A stretch of 64,000 nucleotides of DNA from Mycolicibacterium litorale (GCA_002007745.1 CP019882.1:620001-684000); one strand, 5' to 3'; shown: positions 16,593 through 25,237, counted from the first letter of the stretch. Made by a program: numbers and translations. The notes: generated by a model not told the origin, from the letters alone.

Positions 16593-17198
16593 ATGAGCGA
16601 AATGGATTGGCTGTCTTTGTCCGACGTCGAGGCGCGGGTCAACGCGCTCGAGTCGCTGATGGTCGAGAAGGGCCTGGCCGAACACGAGGCCGTCGACGCC
16701 GTGGTGGCGTCATTCGAGAACGACATGGGCCCGGTCAACGGGGCCAAGGTCGTCGCCCGGGCATGGACCGAACCCGAATACCGAGAGTGGCTGCTGCGTG
16801 ACGCCACCGCGGCGATCGCCGATATGGGATTCACCGGTCTGCAAACCGAGCACATGGTGGCCGTGGAGAACACCGACGAGCGGCACAACGTCGTGGTCTG
16901 CACGCTGTGTTCCTGCTATCCGTGGACGCTGCTCGGCATTCCGCCGGCGTGGTTCAAGTACCCGCAGTACCGCGCCCGGGTGGTCAAAGACCCGCGCAGC
17001 GTGCTCGGCGAGTTCGGCGTCAACCTGCCCGACGAGGTCAAGATCGACGTCTGGGACAGCAGCGCCGAGATCCGCTATCTGGTGATCCCGCAGCGCCCGA
17101 AAGGCACCGAGGGGATGACCGTCGACGAGCTGATCCCGCTGATCAACCGTGACTCGATGGTGGGTACTGCGCTGGCAACGGCACCGGGGAGCGTGTAA
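16593..17198 (+). CDS. nthA: Nitrile hydratase alpha subunit, cobalt type
   Basis: 201 aa. The metal-binding claw is VCTLCSCYPW with Cys103, Cys106, Ser107 and Cys108; Thr104 marks the non-corrin cobalt class (iron enzymes have Ser there). Two of the Cys are post-translationally oxidised in this family. The conserved pocket region WFKYPQYRARVVKDPRSVL follows. The start at 16593 sits very close to its AGGAG; the in-frame ATG at 16602 is an alternative. It lies 11 nt after nthB, and cobalt transporter genes are divergent, so metal supply and enzyme are linked. Confidence 0.93.
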   Translation: MSEMDWLSLSDVEARVNALESLMVEKGLAEHEAVDAVVASFENDMGPVNGAKVVARAWTEPEYREWLLRDATAAIADMGFTGLQTEHMVAVENTDERHNVVVCTLCSCYPWTLLGIPPAWFKYPQYRARVVKDPRSVLGEFGVNLPDEVKIDVWDSSAEIRYLVIPQRPKGTEGMTVDELIPLINRDSMVGTALATAPGSV

Positions 17199-17594
17199 AT
17201 GACCACGGCTCTCGACCTGACCGGGTTCGACGATCCCGGCGGCGTCATCGCGTTACCCCGCTCCAACGGCGAGCTGGTCTTCGACGCTCCTTGGCAGGGA
17301 AGGCTTTTCGGCCTCGTCGTGCACCTGTGCAAAGCCGGTGCCTTCGAGTGGGACGAGTTCAAGACGCACCTGATCGCGGCGATCGGTGACTCCGGCATCG
17401 ACGAGACCTGCGATCCGGAGGTCTACTACCGCCAGTTCGGTGAGGCGTTCTGCCGATTGGCTGCGCAGAAGCGGTTCTTCGACGCCGATCAGCTGGAGAC
17501 GCGAACCGTCGCCGAGGTGCAGCGCCTGACGCATGCCGACCATGACCATGACCATGACCATGACCATGACCATGACCATGACCACGGACACTGA
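17199..17594 (+). CDS. Nitrile hydratase activator/accessory protein with His-Asp tail
   Basis: 131 aa. The body (FDAPWQGRLFGLVVHLCKAG, FEWDEFKTHLIAAIGDSG, YYRQFGEAFCRLAAQK) is the accessory-protein domain related to the beta-subunit N-terminus, the NhlE/P14K type that helps load metal into the alpha subunit. It ends with seven His-Asp dipeptides and HGH, encoded by a perfect hexamer repeat at 17541-17582; such a tail is well suited to hold cobalt. The ATG follows the nthA stop directly. Annotated activators usually lack so long a HD tail. Confidence 0.88.
   Translation: MTTALDLTGFDDPGGVIALPRSNGELVFDAPWQGRLFGLVVHLCKAGAFEWDEFKTHLIAAIGDSGIDETCDPEVYYRQFGEAFCRLAAQKRFFDADQLETRTVAEVQRLTHADHDHDHDHDHDHDHDHGH
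17541..17582 (+). repeat. Seven tandem copies of CATGAC
   Basis: A perfect hexanucleotide repeat. In the activator frame it codes His-Asp; in the frame of the downstream DUF1097 gene it codes Met-Thr, putting an in-frame ATG in every unit. Because the unit is a multiple of three, copy-number change would alter tail length without a frameshift. Confidence 0.9.
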
Positions 17595-17610
17595 GGCAGA
17601 AGGGATTCCG

Positions 17611-18129
17611 GTGATATCGAAAGTCTCCTCGCTCGCCGTCAGTGTGGGGGTGTTGGGCATGTTGTCGACACTGATGACGGCCACCGTGTGGCACCTGCCG
17701 GTCTGGGTACTCTTCTTGGCCTGGGCGTCATTCTTCTTCGTGGGATCGGGAGTGCCCGGGCTGCTGAAGTCGGTGGCGTGCAACTGGACCGGCATCGCCA
17801 TCGCCACCGCCACACTGCTTTCGGTGCATAACACCTCCAGTGCCCTGCTGCTGGCGATCGCGGTGGGAGTCGGCAGTTTCGCGATGGTCCAGGTGTCCCG
17901 GCTGTCGTGGATATCGGCCACGCCGGCCATCGTGTTCGGGTTCGCCATGACCGTCGGAACCATTGCGGCGACCGGGAACTCCATCACCACCAGCGGGGTG
18001 TCCAACCCAGCGCTCATCGCCGCGACCACCGCGCTGGTCGGGGCTGGGTTCGGTATCGCTTCGGAGTGGGGGGCCACAGCGATAGGGATGCTGGCCCAGT
18101 CGACGGGCCTGCGGCGCGCGGTGCAGTGA
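17611..18129 (+). CDS. DUF1097-family inner membrane protein
   Basis: 172 aa from the GTG at 17611 (AAGGGA ribosome site), with about five hydrophobic helices. The motif VWVLFLAWASFFFVGSG and GLLKSVACNWTGIAIATA are typical of DUF1097 (E. coli YcdZ type), whose function is not established. Its place between the nitrile hydratase activator and the regulators suggests a transporter for amide, nitrile or acid; this replaces the unrelated AmiS permease of the M. smegmatis acetamidase locus. The frame is open upstream through the CATGAC repeat, which offers many alternative ATG starts. Confidence 0.75.
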   Translation: MISKVSSLAVSVGVLGMLSTLMTATVWHLPVWVLFLAWASFFFVGSGVPGLLKSVACNWTGIAIATATLLSVHNTSSALLLAIAVGVGSFAMVQVSRLSWISATPAIVFGFAMTVGTIAATGNSITTSGVSNPALIAATTALVGAGFGIASEWGATAIGMLAQSTGLRRAVQ

Positions 18130-18187
18130 GATACACTGTCCCGCAAAGCAGTTGTCATCCCAGCAGCTATCAAGAGCCAGGAGCGTC

Positions 18188-18628
18188 GTGCTGACGTCGA
18201 CGAGCAATCTGGAAAGCATTGCGGAAGTGTTCTTTCGCGCCGAGCGCCGTTGGACCGACGCGCTGTGCAGCGGGCTGCTGGATGCCGACGTCAACACCAT
18301 CGAAGGTTGGCGGGTGCTGGGCGCACTGCGCAACGGTGACGGTTTCACGATGAGCGACATCTCGGCGGCGATGTCGATCCCGCCGCCGACGCTGACCCGC
18401 ATCGTGGACAAGCTCGTGGACTCCGGTCTGGTGCTTCGGCGCGTCGACGCGACCGACCGCCGGCGGGTTCTGGTTCATCTCTCGGCGCGTGGCAAGGCCA
18501 AGGTGCGCAAACTGACCAAACAGGAGTCCGGGCTCAAGGCGGCACTGGTCGACGAACTCGGTGAGGACAACGCCGTCGCGTTCATCCGCACCCTGGCCCG
18601 CGTCGGCGACCTGTTTTCCAACCCGTGA
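18188..18628 (+). CDS. MarR-family transcriptional regulator
   Basis: 146 aa. Winged-helix elements are EGWRVLGALRNGDGFTMSD, ISAAMSIPPPTLTRIVDKLV (recognition helix) and the wing VLRRVDATDRRRVLVHLSARG, flanked by dimerisation helices. The GTG at 18188 has AGGAG 4 nt upstream. It closes the nitrile hydratase gene set. The M. smegmatis acetamidase operon is also controlled by a MarR-type protein (AmiA) together with AmiC, as far as I recall, so this is the best candidate local repressor. Confidence 0.87.
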   Translation: MLTSTSNLESIAEVFFRAERRWTDALCSGLLDADVNTIEGWRVLGALRNGDGFTMSDISAAMSIPPPTLTRIVDKLVDSGLVLRRVDATDRRRVLVHLSARGKAKVRKLTKQESGLKAALVDELGEDNAVAFIRTLARVGDLFSNP

Positions 18629-18706
18629 ACGGTCGCGCAACGCGGTAGTAACGGGACGGGCCGACGATGGTGTCGGCGTGGTCGCGAGGCAGGCGGACGG
18701 AGGTCG

Positions 18707-19774
18707 ATGGTGCAACTGACACCGGCGATCAACGTCGCCCTGGTCATCCCGCGCTCGGGGTCGGCCGGTATCTACGGGCCGTCCTGTGAAGCCTGTGCCG
18801 AACTCGCCATCGCCGACGTGAACGCCACGACCGGGGTGCTGGGGCGGATGGTCCGCCTGGTTCCGGTCGACGGCAGCCGGCCGCCGGCCGTCGTCGCCGC
18901 CGATATCGCCCGGCTGGTCGACCTCGGTGCCATCGACGCGGTCACCGGTTGGCACATCTCACCGGTGCGACAGGCGATCGCCCGGGTGACCGCCGGCCGG
19001 GTGCCGTATGTGTACGGTCCGCTCTACGAGGGCGGCGAGCGGACCGCGGGCCTGTTCCTGACCGGTGAGACGCCGTCTCGGCAGCTCCTGCCCGCGATGG
19101 ACTGGATGGCCGACGAACACGGTGTCGACCGCTGGATCGTGATCGGCAACGACTACGTGTGGCCGCGGCAGACCGGCGCCGCCGCGGCCGGACACGCCCG
19201 CGCCCAGGGCAACCCGCTGGTGGGCGAGATCTACGTGCCGCTGGGCACCGAGGATTTCTCGGCCACCATCCGTGACGTCGAGATCAGTGGCGCGACCGGG
19301 GTGGTGTTGCTGCTCGTCGGACGCGACGGGGTGATGTTCAATCGGCAATTCGCCGAGGTGGGCCTGGACACCGTGGTGCCGCGGCTGAGCCCACACGTCG
19401 AAGAGAACATGCTGATGGCCAGCGGAAGTGAGAGCAATCGGGGACTGTTCGCGGCAGCCGGGTACTTCGAGGCGCTGCACACGACCGCCAGCATGGATTT
19501 CGCCGCCCACTATTACGCCACCTTCGGGCCGGCCGCGCCGGCGCTGAACAGCATCGGGGAATCCTGCTACGAGGCGATCACCCTGCTGATCGCGCTGGTA
19601 TCGCGGGCCGGCTCGCTGACGGTGGGCGACCTGACGGCGGCCGCGGCGGGCCTGACCTACATCAGCCCGCGCGGTGAGGTCACCATGCACGGCAATCAGC
19701 TGAGCCAGGACGTGTACGTCGCCGAGGCGATCGACCTCGATTTCGAGATTCGGGCCCGCATCTCCGCCGCCTGA
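18707..19774 (+). CDS. AmiC-like amide-sensing periplasmic-binding-fold protein
   Basis: 355 aa of the type I substrate-binding fold (Peripla_BP_6): INVALVIPRSGSAGIYGPSC, ELAIADVNATTGVLGRMVRL, TGWHISPVRQAIARVTAGRVP and a late NSIGESCYEAITLL. No signal peptide, lipobox or membrane segment is present, so it should be cytoplasmic, like P. aeruginosa AmiC, which senses short amides and controls a regulator. No ABC permease genes follow. Beside a MarR regulator and nitrile/amide hydrolysing genes, the sensor reading is favoured over a transporter component. The ATG at 18707 follows GGAGGTCG. Confidence 0.82.
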   Translation: MVQLTPAINVALVIPRSGSAGIYGPSCEACAELAIADVNATTGVLGRMVRLVPVDGSRPPAVVAADIARLVDLGAIDAVTGWHISPVRQAIARVTAGRVPYVYGPLYEGGERTAGLFLTGETPSRQLLPAMDWMADEHGVDRWIVIGNDYVWPRQTGAAAAGHARAQGNPLVGEIYVPLGTEDFSATIRDVEISGATGVVLLLVGRDGVMFNRQFAEVGLDTVVPRLSPHVEENMLMASGSESNRGLFAAAGYFEALHTTASMDFAAHYYATFGPAAPALNSIGESCYEAITLLIALVSRAGSLTVGDLTAAAAGLTYISPRGEVTMHGNQLSQDVYVAEAIDLDFEIRARISAA

Positions 19775-19825
19775 GCCATTTTGGTGCCAAAAGCCTCTTG
19801 GGCTGTGCGTGGCAAATTCGTTAAA

Positions 19826-19846
19826 CTTGAGCGGAACAGACTCAAG
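19826..19846. promoter_or_regulatory. HAIR operator (HspR binding site) upstream of clpB
   Basis: CTTGAGC-N7-ACTCAAG matches the HspR-associated inverted repeat CTTGAGT-N7-ACTCAAG at 13 of 14 arm positions with the exact 7-nt spacer. It lies 55-75 bp upstream of the clpB start. Confidence 0.9.
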
Positions 19847-19858
19847 ATTGACGGCGTT
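19833..19858 (+). promoter_or_regulatory. SigH-type promoter of clpB, -35 inside the HAIR
   Basis: GGAACA (19833-19838) and CGTT (19855-19858) are spaced as in mycobacterial SigH promoters (GGAAY ... GTT). The -35 element falls within the 7-nt HAIR spacer, so HspR binding would directly occlude it. Confidence 0.6.
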
Positions 19859-19900
19859 GTAAAGCCCGACAGGCTTTTTCTAGACAGAAACGGAGGTGTC

Positions 19901-22447
19901 GTGGACTCTTTCAACCCGACAACCAAGACCCAGGCGGCGCTGACCGCCGCGTTGCAGGCCGCCAGTGCAGCCGGCAACCCGGAGATCAGGCCCGCCCACT
20001 TGCTGTTGGCGCTGCTCACGCAGGCCGACGGCATCGCTGCGCCATTGCTGGAGGCTGTCGGTGTCGACCCGAGCACGATCCGCGCCGAAGCGCAGCGCCT
20101 CGTCGACCGGCTGCCCACCAGCAGCGGGGCGACCTCGCAGCCGCAACTGTCGCGCGAGTCGCTGGCGGCGATCACCGCCGCCCAGCAGCTGGCCACCGAG
20201 ATGGATGACGAATACGTCTCCACCGAACACCTGATGGTCGGTCTGGCCACCGGGGATTCCGACACGGCCAAGCTGCTCACCGGGCACGGCGCGTCCCCGC
20301 AGGCGCTGCGGGAGGCGTTCGTCAAGGTCCGTGGCAGCGCCCGGGTGACCAGCCCGGACCCCGAGGCCAGCTACCAGGCGCTGGAGAAGTACTCCACCGA
20401 CCTGACCGCGCGGGCCCGGGAGGGCAAGCTCGACCCGGTGATCGGGCGCGACAACGAGATTCGCCGCGTTGTACAGGTGCTGAGCCGCCGGACCAAGAAC
20501 AACCCGGTGCTCATCGGTGAACCCGGTGTCGGCAAGACCGCGATCGTGGAGGGCCTGGCCCAGCGCATCGTGGCCGGCGACGTGCCGGAGAGCCTGCGCG
20601 ACAAGACCGTCGTCTCCCTGGACCTCGGCTCGATGGTGGCCGGTGCCAAGTATCGCGGTGAGTTCGAGGAGCGGCTCAAGGCCGTGCTCGACGACATCAA
20701 GAACTCGGCCGGGCAGATCATCACCTTCATCGACGAGCTGCACACCATCGTCGGCGCCGGTGCCACCGGCGAGGGCGCGATGGACGCCGGCAACATGATC
20801 AAGCCGATGCTGGCCCGCGGCGAGCTGCGGCTGGTCGGGGCGACCACCCTCGACGAGTACCGCAAGTACATCGAGAAGGATGCGGCCCTGGAACGCCGGT
20901 TCCAGCAGGTGCTGGTCGGCGAGCCGTCGGTGGAGGACACCGTGGGCATCCTGCGTGGTCTCAAGGACCGCTACGAGGTGCACCACGGTGTGCGCATCAC
21001 CGACTCGGCCCTGGTGGCGGCGGCGACGCTGTCCGATCGCTACATCACCGCCCGCTTCCTGCCGGACAAGGCCATCGACCTGGTCGATGAGGCCGCCAGC
21101 CGGCTGAAGATGGAGATCGACTCCCGGCCCGTCGAGATCGACGAGGTCGAGCGGCTGGTCCGGCGCCTCGAGATCGAGGAGATGGCGCTGGCCAAGGAAG
21201 AGGACGCGGCATCCAAGGAGCGTCTGGAGAAGTTGCGCGCCGAGCTGGCCGACAAGAAGGAACAGCTCGCCGAACTGACCACCCGCTGGCAGAACGAGAA
21301 GAACGCGATCGACGCCGTCCGGGAACTCAAGGAGCAGCTGGACACGCTGCGCGGTGAGTCCGAGCGTGCGGAGCGCGACGGTGACCTGGCCAAGGCCGCC
21401 GAGCTGCGCTACGGACGCATTCCGGAGGTCGAAAAGCAGCTCGAGGCCGCCTTGCCGCAGGCGCAAGCCCGCGAGAACGTGATGCTCAAGGAGGAGGTCG
21501 GCCCCGACGACATCGCCGAGGTGGTGTCGGCCTGGACCGGCATCCCCGCCGGCCGGATGCTCGAGGGCGAGACCGCCAAGCTGCTGCGCATGGAGGAGGA
21601 GCTCGGCAAGCGCGTCATCGGCCAGAAGAAGGCGGTGCAGGCGGTGTCGGATGCGGTTCGCCGCAGCCGTGCCGGGGTCGCCGATCCCAACCGGCCGACC
21701 GGATCGTTCATGTTCCTGGGCCCGACCGGTGTGGGTAAGACCGAGCTGGCCAAGGCGCTGGCGGAGTTCCTGTTCGACGACGAGCGTGCGATGGTCCGCA
21801 TCGACATGAGCGAGTACGGCGAGAAGCACTCGGTGGCCCGGTTGGTGGGTGCCCCGCCCGGATACATCGGGTACGACCAGGGCGGCCAGCTCACCGAGGC
21901 GGTGCGCCGGCGTCCGTACACGGTGATCCTGTTCGACGAGGTCGAGAAGGCGCACCCGGACGTGTTCGACGTGCTGCTGCAGGTCCTCGACGAGGGCCGG
22001 CTCACCGACGGGCAGGGTCGCACGGTGGACTTCCGCAACACCATCCTGATCCTGACGTCCAACCTGGGATCGGGCGGTAGCGAGGAACAGGTGATGGCCG
22101 CCGTGCGCGCGGCGTTCAAGCCGGAGTTCATCAACCGGCTCGACGACGTGATCATCTTCCACGGCCTGGAGCCCGGCGAGCTGGTCTCGATCGTCGACAT
22201 TCAGCTGGCTCAGCTGCAGAAGCGGCTGGCGCAGCGTCGCCTCACTCTGGAGGTCTCGCTGGCCGCCAAGCAATGGCTGGCCCAACGCGGGTTCGACCCG
22301 GTCTATGGGGCGCGGCCGCTGCGCCGGCTGGTGCAACAGGCCATCGGTGATCAGCTGGCCAAGCTGTTGCTGGCCGGTGAGGTGCACGACGGTGACGTGG
22401 TGCCGGTCAACGTCAGCCCGGACGGCGAATCGCTGATTCTGGGCTGA
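19901..22447 (+). CDS. clpB: Disaggregase ClpB (Hsp100)
   Basis: 848 aa AAA+ chaperone that, with DnaK/DnaJ/GrpE, extracts proteins from aggregates. An N-terminal Clp repeat domain (1-150) is followed by nucleotide domain 1 with Walker A GEPGVGKT and Walker [12 protein letters not shown]. The coiled-coil middle domain (about 400-525, [20 protein letters not shown]) is characteristic of ClpB rather than ClpA/C. Domain 2 has [19 protein letters not shown] and [15 protein letters not shown]. The GTG at 19901 has a CGGAGGTG ribosome site and gives the 848 aa typical of mycobacterial ClpB. HAIR and SigH elements upstream predict heat and oxidative induction. Confidence 0.98.
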   Translation: MDSFNPTTKTQAALTAALQAASAAGNPEIRPAHLLLALLTQADGIAAPLLEAVGVDPSTIRAEAQRLVDRLPTSSGATSQPQLSRESLAAITAAQQLATEMDDEYVSTEHLMVGLATGDSDTAKLLTGHGASPQALREAFVKVRGSARVTSPDPEASYQALEKYSTDLTARAREGKLDPVIGRDNEIRRVVQVLSRRTKNNPVLIGEPGVGKTAIVEGLAQRIVAGDVPESLRDKTVVSLDLGSMVAGAKYRGEFEERLKAVLDDIKNSAGQIITFIDELHTIVGAGATGEGAMDAGNMIKPMLARGELRLVGATTLDEYRKYIEKDAALERRFQQVLVGEPSVEDTVGILRGLKDRYEVHHGVRITDSALVAAATLSDRYITARFLPDKAIDLVDEAASRLKMEIDSRPVEIDEVERLVRRLEIEEMALAKEEDAASKERLEKLRAELADKKEQLAELTTRWQNEKNAIDAVRELKEQLDTLRGESERAERDGDLAKAAELRYGRIPEVEKQLEAALPQAQARENVMLKEEVGPDDIAEVVSAWTGIPAGRMLEGETAKLLRMEEELGKRVIGQKKAVQAVSDAVRRSRAGVADPNRPTGSFMFLGPTGVGKTELAKALAEFLFDDERAMVRIDMSEYGEKHSVARLVGAPPGYIGYDQGGQLTEAVRRRPYTVILFDEVEKAHPDVFDVLLQVLDEGRLTDGQGRTVDFRNTILILTSNLGSGGSEEQVMAAVRAAFKPEFINRLDDVIIFHGLEPGELVSIVDIQLAQLQKRLAQRRLTLEVSLAAKQWLAQRGFDPVYGARPLRRLVQQAIGDQLAKLLLAGEVHDGDVVPVNVSPDGESLILG

Positions 22448-22460
22448 GTCTCTCTGCCGA

Positions 22461-22510
22461 GCAGACGTAAAAACCCCGAAACCTCGGTGTTTCGGGGTTT
22501 TTGCGTCTGC
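22461..22510. terminator. Bidirectional terminator between clpB and a TetR gene
   Basis: The inner stem AAAAACCCCGAAAC pairs with GTTTCGGGGTTTTT around a 6-nt loop, giving a T tract on either strand; outer arms GCAGACG and CGTCTGC also pair. It lies between two converging genes. Confidence 0.9.
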
Positions 22511-22515
22511 TCGCG

Positions 22516-23070
22516 CTAGGAGTCCGGCAGGCCGAGCGCGGCGAGCGCGCCGGTGACAGTGGCCTGGCGTAGTCGTTTGGGCGCGCTGTCGGGGAACTGC
22601 AGACAACAGTCCTGCAGGCCGCCGAATGCGATGACACCGCGGGCGGACTGCTCCAGCGTCGGGCGCGACCCGAACACCAACGCGCACAAGCGTTCCCGCC
22701 AGGCCAGCAGTTTGTCGATCAAGCCCAGATCGGCTAGCGTGCTCAGCTCGGTGACCACCAGCACCAGGTCGGCGCGGTGGCGGTAATGGAAGTCGAAGTA
22801 GCCCTCGAGTAATTCGCGTGGGGTCGCGGGGTTGTCGGCGGCGCGCGCCTCCTGCTCGGCCACGAAGCGCTCACCCTCCTCGATGAGTGGCTGCAGAATG
22901 CTGCGCACCAGCTCTTCGCGCGACTTGAAGTGGTAGTAGAGCGCGGGCTTGGTGATGCCGAGCCGATCGGCGATGTCCTGCAGGCTGGTGCGCTGTACGC
23001 CCTTCTGTCCGAACAGCTCCCGGGCTACGTCCTGGATCCGCTGTCGGGTGCCCGATACCGGCCTGCTCAC
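22516..23070 (-). CDS. TetR-family transcriptional repressor
   Basis: 184 aa. The N-terminal helix-turn-helix is TSLQDIADRLGITKPALYYHFKSREELV (central part of it quoted as ADRLGITKPALYYHFKS), followed by a helical ligand-binding domain. It is divergent from an FAD monooxygenase, and the shared 77-bp gap contains TetR-type palindromes, so it most likely represses itself and that gene. The GTG start at 23070 is 6 nt from a TAGGGT -10 and is probably leaderless. Confidence 0.88.
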   Translation of the reverse strand: MSRPVSGTRQRIQDVARELFGQKGVQRTSLQDIADRLGITKPALYYHFKSREELVRSILQPLIEEGERFVAEQEARAADNPATPRELLEGYFDFHYRHRADLVLVVTELSTLADLGLIDKLLAWRERLCALVFGSRPTLEQSARGVIAFGGLQDCCLQFPDSAPKRLRQATVTGALAALGLPDS

Positions 23071-23076
23071 GTAGCC

Positions 23077-23082
23077 ACCCTA
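23077..23082 (-). promoter_or_regulatory. -10 element of the TetR gene
   Basis: TAGGGT on the minus strand, 6 nt before the GTG at 23070. Confidence 0.4.
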
Positions 23083-23086
23083 GCTG

Positions 23087-23131
23087 ACCGATCGGTAGGT
23101 AAGCTGCCAGTCGTACAGCTTACCGATCGTT
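23087..23131. promoter_or_regulatory. TetR operator region between repressor and monooxygenase
   Basis: ACCGATCGGT (23087-23096) is a perfect palindrome; GGTAAGCTG (23098-23106) and CAGCTTACC (23116-23124) form a 9-bp inverted repeat; ACCGATCGTT (23122-23131) repeats the first palindrome. The symmetry suggests two repressor dimers covering both promoters. Confidence 0.65.
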
Positions 23132-23147
23132 AAGTAAGGAGACTCGT

Positions 23148-24362
23148 GTGCGTGTCCTGATCTCCGGCGCCAGCATCGCCGGCCCTGTCCTGGCCTATTG
23201 GCTGACCCGTCGCGGGTTCGACGTGACGGTGGTCGAACGCGCACCCGCGCTGCGCAAGACAGGTGGCCACGCGGTGGACCTGTTCCGCCCGGCGATGAAC
23301 ATCTCCGAGCAGATGGGTGTGATCGAAGAGATCCAGGCCAGGGCCACCGGAACGACCCGGATGATCCTGCGCCGCTCCGGGGCACGGCACCCGGTCGACG
23401 TCGATTACCTCAAATTGGTTTCGGTGATATCCGACCGGCACGTCGAAATCATGCGCGACGACCTGAGCCAGATCTACTACGACGCCGGCCGCGAACATGT
23501 CGAGTACCTGTTCGGCGACCAGATCACCGCGATCGCCGATGACGGCACGGTGGAGTTCGCCGCATCCCAGTCGCGACGCTACGACGTCGTCGTCGGCGCC
23601 GACGGCCTGCACTCGGGCGTGCGCCAGCTGGTCTTCGGTCCCGACGCCGGGCATAGCCGCTTCCTCGGGGGCTACCTCGCCGTGCTGTCGGTCCCGAAGA
23701 GCTTCGCCCACGACGGTGAAGCGACGAGCTTCCTGGACCCCGGCCGCTGGGCGATGGTGTACACCGCGGATCACCTCGACGACGCCCGCGCGGTCTTCTT
23801 GTTCCGCCCGGATGCGCCGCTGGACTACCACCATCGCGACGTCGACCGGCAGCGATCGCTGCTGCGCAGTGTGTTCGCCGGCATGTCCCCGACAGTCGAT
23901 CTCTGGCTGGCTGAACTCGACGGTCCGGGCCCGTTCTACTTCGACTCCATCACCCAGCTCGAGCTGACCAGTTGGTCGCGCGGCCGGGTCACCCTGGTCG
24001 GTGACGCGGGCTATTGCCCGGGGCCCGGCGTCGGCGGCAGCACCAGCCTGGCGGTGCTGGGCGCCTATGTGCTGGCCGGTGAACTCGAACGCGCCGGCGG
24101 CGATCCCACCGCGGCCTTCGCCGCGTACGAGGCGGTGATGGCCGACCCGGTGCGGCACAGCCGCGCGTTCGCCCGGACGGTCGCCAGATCGCTGGTGCCC
24201 AGATCGACGCTGGGCGTGCGCGCGCTGGTTGGCGCCGGCTGGGCGCTGTCGGTGCTACCCAGCAGACTGACCAGGACGATCGCCCGCTTCAACGACAAGG
24301 GCGTCCGGCTGTACGACGTCATGGGCTACCCGGACTATCCGGTGCCTGATCGGCTCGGCTGA
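23148..24362 (+). CDS. FAD-dependent monooxygenase (aromatic hydroxylase type)
   Basis: 404 aa group A flavin monooxygenase. The Rossmann motif GASIAGPVLAYWLTRRGFDV and an acidic ribose binder (VVERAPALR) open the protein. DVVVGADGLHSGVR is the conserved DG motif and VTLVGDAGYCPGPGVGGSTS the GD motif contacting FAD. It would hydroxylate an aromatic or polyketide-like substrate using NAD(P)H and oxygen. It has an AAGGAGA ribosome site and is divergent from a TetR repressor, so it is probably an inducible detoxification or catabolic enzyme. The substrate is unknown. Confidence 0.87.
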   Translation: MRVLISGASIAGPVLAYWLTRRGFDVTVVERAPALRKTGGHAVDLFRPAMNISEQMGVIEEIQARATGTTRMILRRSGARHPVDVDYLKLVSVISDRHVEIMRDDLSQIYYDAGREHVEYLFGDQITAIADDGTVEFAASQSRRYDVVVGADGLHSGVRQLVFGPDAGHSRFLGGYLAVLSVPKSFAHDGEATSFLDPGRWAMVYTADHLDDARAVFLFRPDAPLDYHHRDVDRQRSLLRSVFAGMSPTVDLWLAELDGPGPFYFDSITQLELTSWSRGRVTLVGDAGYCPGPGVGGSTSLAVLGAYVLAGELERAGGDPTAAFAAYEAVMADPVRHSRAFARTVARSLVPRSTLGVRALVGAGWALSVLPSRLTRTIARFNDKGVRLYDVMGYPDYPVPDRLG

Positions 24363-24430
24363 GGTGCCTGCCGACCAGCCGTAATGTGCTTGTGACCTGC
24401 TGGAGTTCTCGCTTCCGGCGGGAGAGCAGA

Positions 24431-24436
24431 TACGCT
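24431..24436 (+). promoter_or_regulatory. -10 element TACGCT of the Rv0383c-like gene
   Basis: TACGCT lies 7 nt before the ATG at 24444, with no ribosome site, predicting a leaderless mRNA. Confidence 0.5.
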
Positions 24437-24443
24437 ACGTCTA

Positions 24444-25232
24444 ATGGTTCCGTTCTGGTTCACGCTGTCCGCGCTCTGCTTCGTGGGTGCGGCGGTGCTG
24501 TTGTACGTCGACCTCGGGCGTCGACGTGGCTTGGGCCGCCGCCGCAAGTCCTGGGCGCGGTCGCACGGGTTCGACTACGAACCCGAGTCCGCTGACATCG
24601 TCGACCGCTGGAAGCGCGGGGTGATGTCCACCGTCGGTGATGTCACCGCCCGCAACGTGGTGCTGGGTCAGATCCGCGGCGAAGCGGTGTACATCTTCGA
24701 CCTCGAAGACGTCGCCACAGTGATCGCCCTGCACCGCAAGGTCGGCACCAACGTGGTGATGGATCTGCGGCTCAAGGGCATCGCCGAACCGCGTGAGAGC
24801 GATATCTGGCTGCTCGGTGCGATCGGCCCGCGCATGGTCTACTCGACCAACCTCGACGCCGCCCGCCGAGCCTGCGACCGGCGGATGGTCACCTTCGCCC
24901 ACACCGCACCGGACTGCGCGGAGATCATGTGGAACGAGCAGAACTGGACGCTGGTGTCGATGCCGATTTCCTCGACCCGCGCGCAATGGGACGAGGGCCT
25001 GCGCACCGTCCGGCAGTTCAACGACCTGCTGCGGGTGCTGCCGCCGATGCCGCAGCAAGCTGCCCTCACCCAGTCCGCGGGCCGGCGCAACGCCTCCCCG
25101 GGCCGCCCGCTGGCCCCGGCCGGCCGGCGCGAGCTCCCGCCCGGACACGCCGAAGCGCCGCCACCCCTGCGTCCCCAGCAGCCTCGCAATTCAACTCAGG
25201 CCGGCACACAGGCACCGAACTACCAGCGCTGA
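24444..25232 (+). CDS. Conserved membrane-anchored protein (Rv0383c-like)
   Basis: 262 aa. One N-terminal membrane helix (FWFTLSALCFVGAAVLLYV) is followed by a basic stop-transfer segment (DLGRRRGLGRRRKSWARSHG). A conserved globular domain follows (about 40-200), then a Pro/Gly-rich tail. The place next to pyrE agrees with M. tuberculosis Rv0383c, described there only as a conserved, possibly secreted protein. No catalytic motif is recognised. The short N-terminus predicts the domain is cytoplasmic by the positive-inside rule, which disagrees with the secreted label. Confidence 0.75.
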   Translation: MVPFWFTLSALCFVGAAVLLYVDLGRRRGLGRRRKSWARSHGFDYEPESADIVDRWKRGVMSTVGDVTARNVVLGQIRGEAVYIFDLEDVATVIALHRKVGTNVVMDLRLKGIAEPRESDIWLLGAIGPRMVYSTNLDAARRACDRRMVTFAHTAPDCAEIMWNEQNWTLVSMPISSTRAQWDEGLRTVRQFNDLLRVLPPMPQQAALTQSAGRRNASPGRPLAPAGRRELPPGHAEAPPPLRPQQPRNSTQAGTQAPNYQR

Positions 25233-25237
25233 ACCGG

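Noticed and set aside
15889-17198. Thiocyanate hydrolase instead of nitrile hydratase
   Set aside because: Thiocyanate hydrolase splits the beta part into two subunits; here the beta chain is full length and the gene set is the usual beta, alpha, activator.
17541-17582. CATGAC array as a CRISPR or transposon-end repeat
   Set aside because: Units are 6 bp with no spacers and lie in a coding frame; it is a simple sequence repeat.
18707-19774. Amide ABC transporter substrate-binding protein
   Set aside because: There is no signal peptide or lipobox and no permease or ATPase genes nearby, so a cytoplasmic AmiC-type sensor fits better.
19880-22687. Very long open frame (935 codons) opposite clpB
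   Set aside because: It is the complement of a highly conserved coding gene in GC-rich DNA; the translation is low-complexity His/Gln/Arg/Leu sequence without domains, with no start signals.
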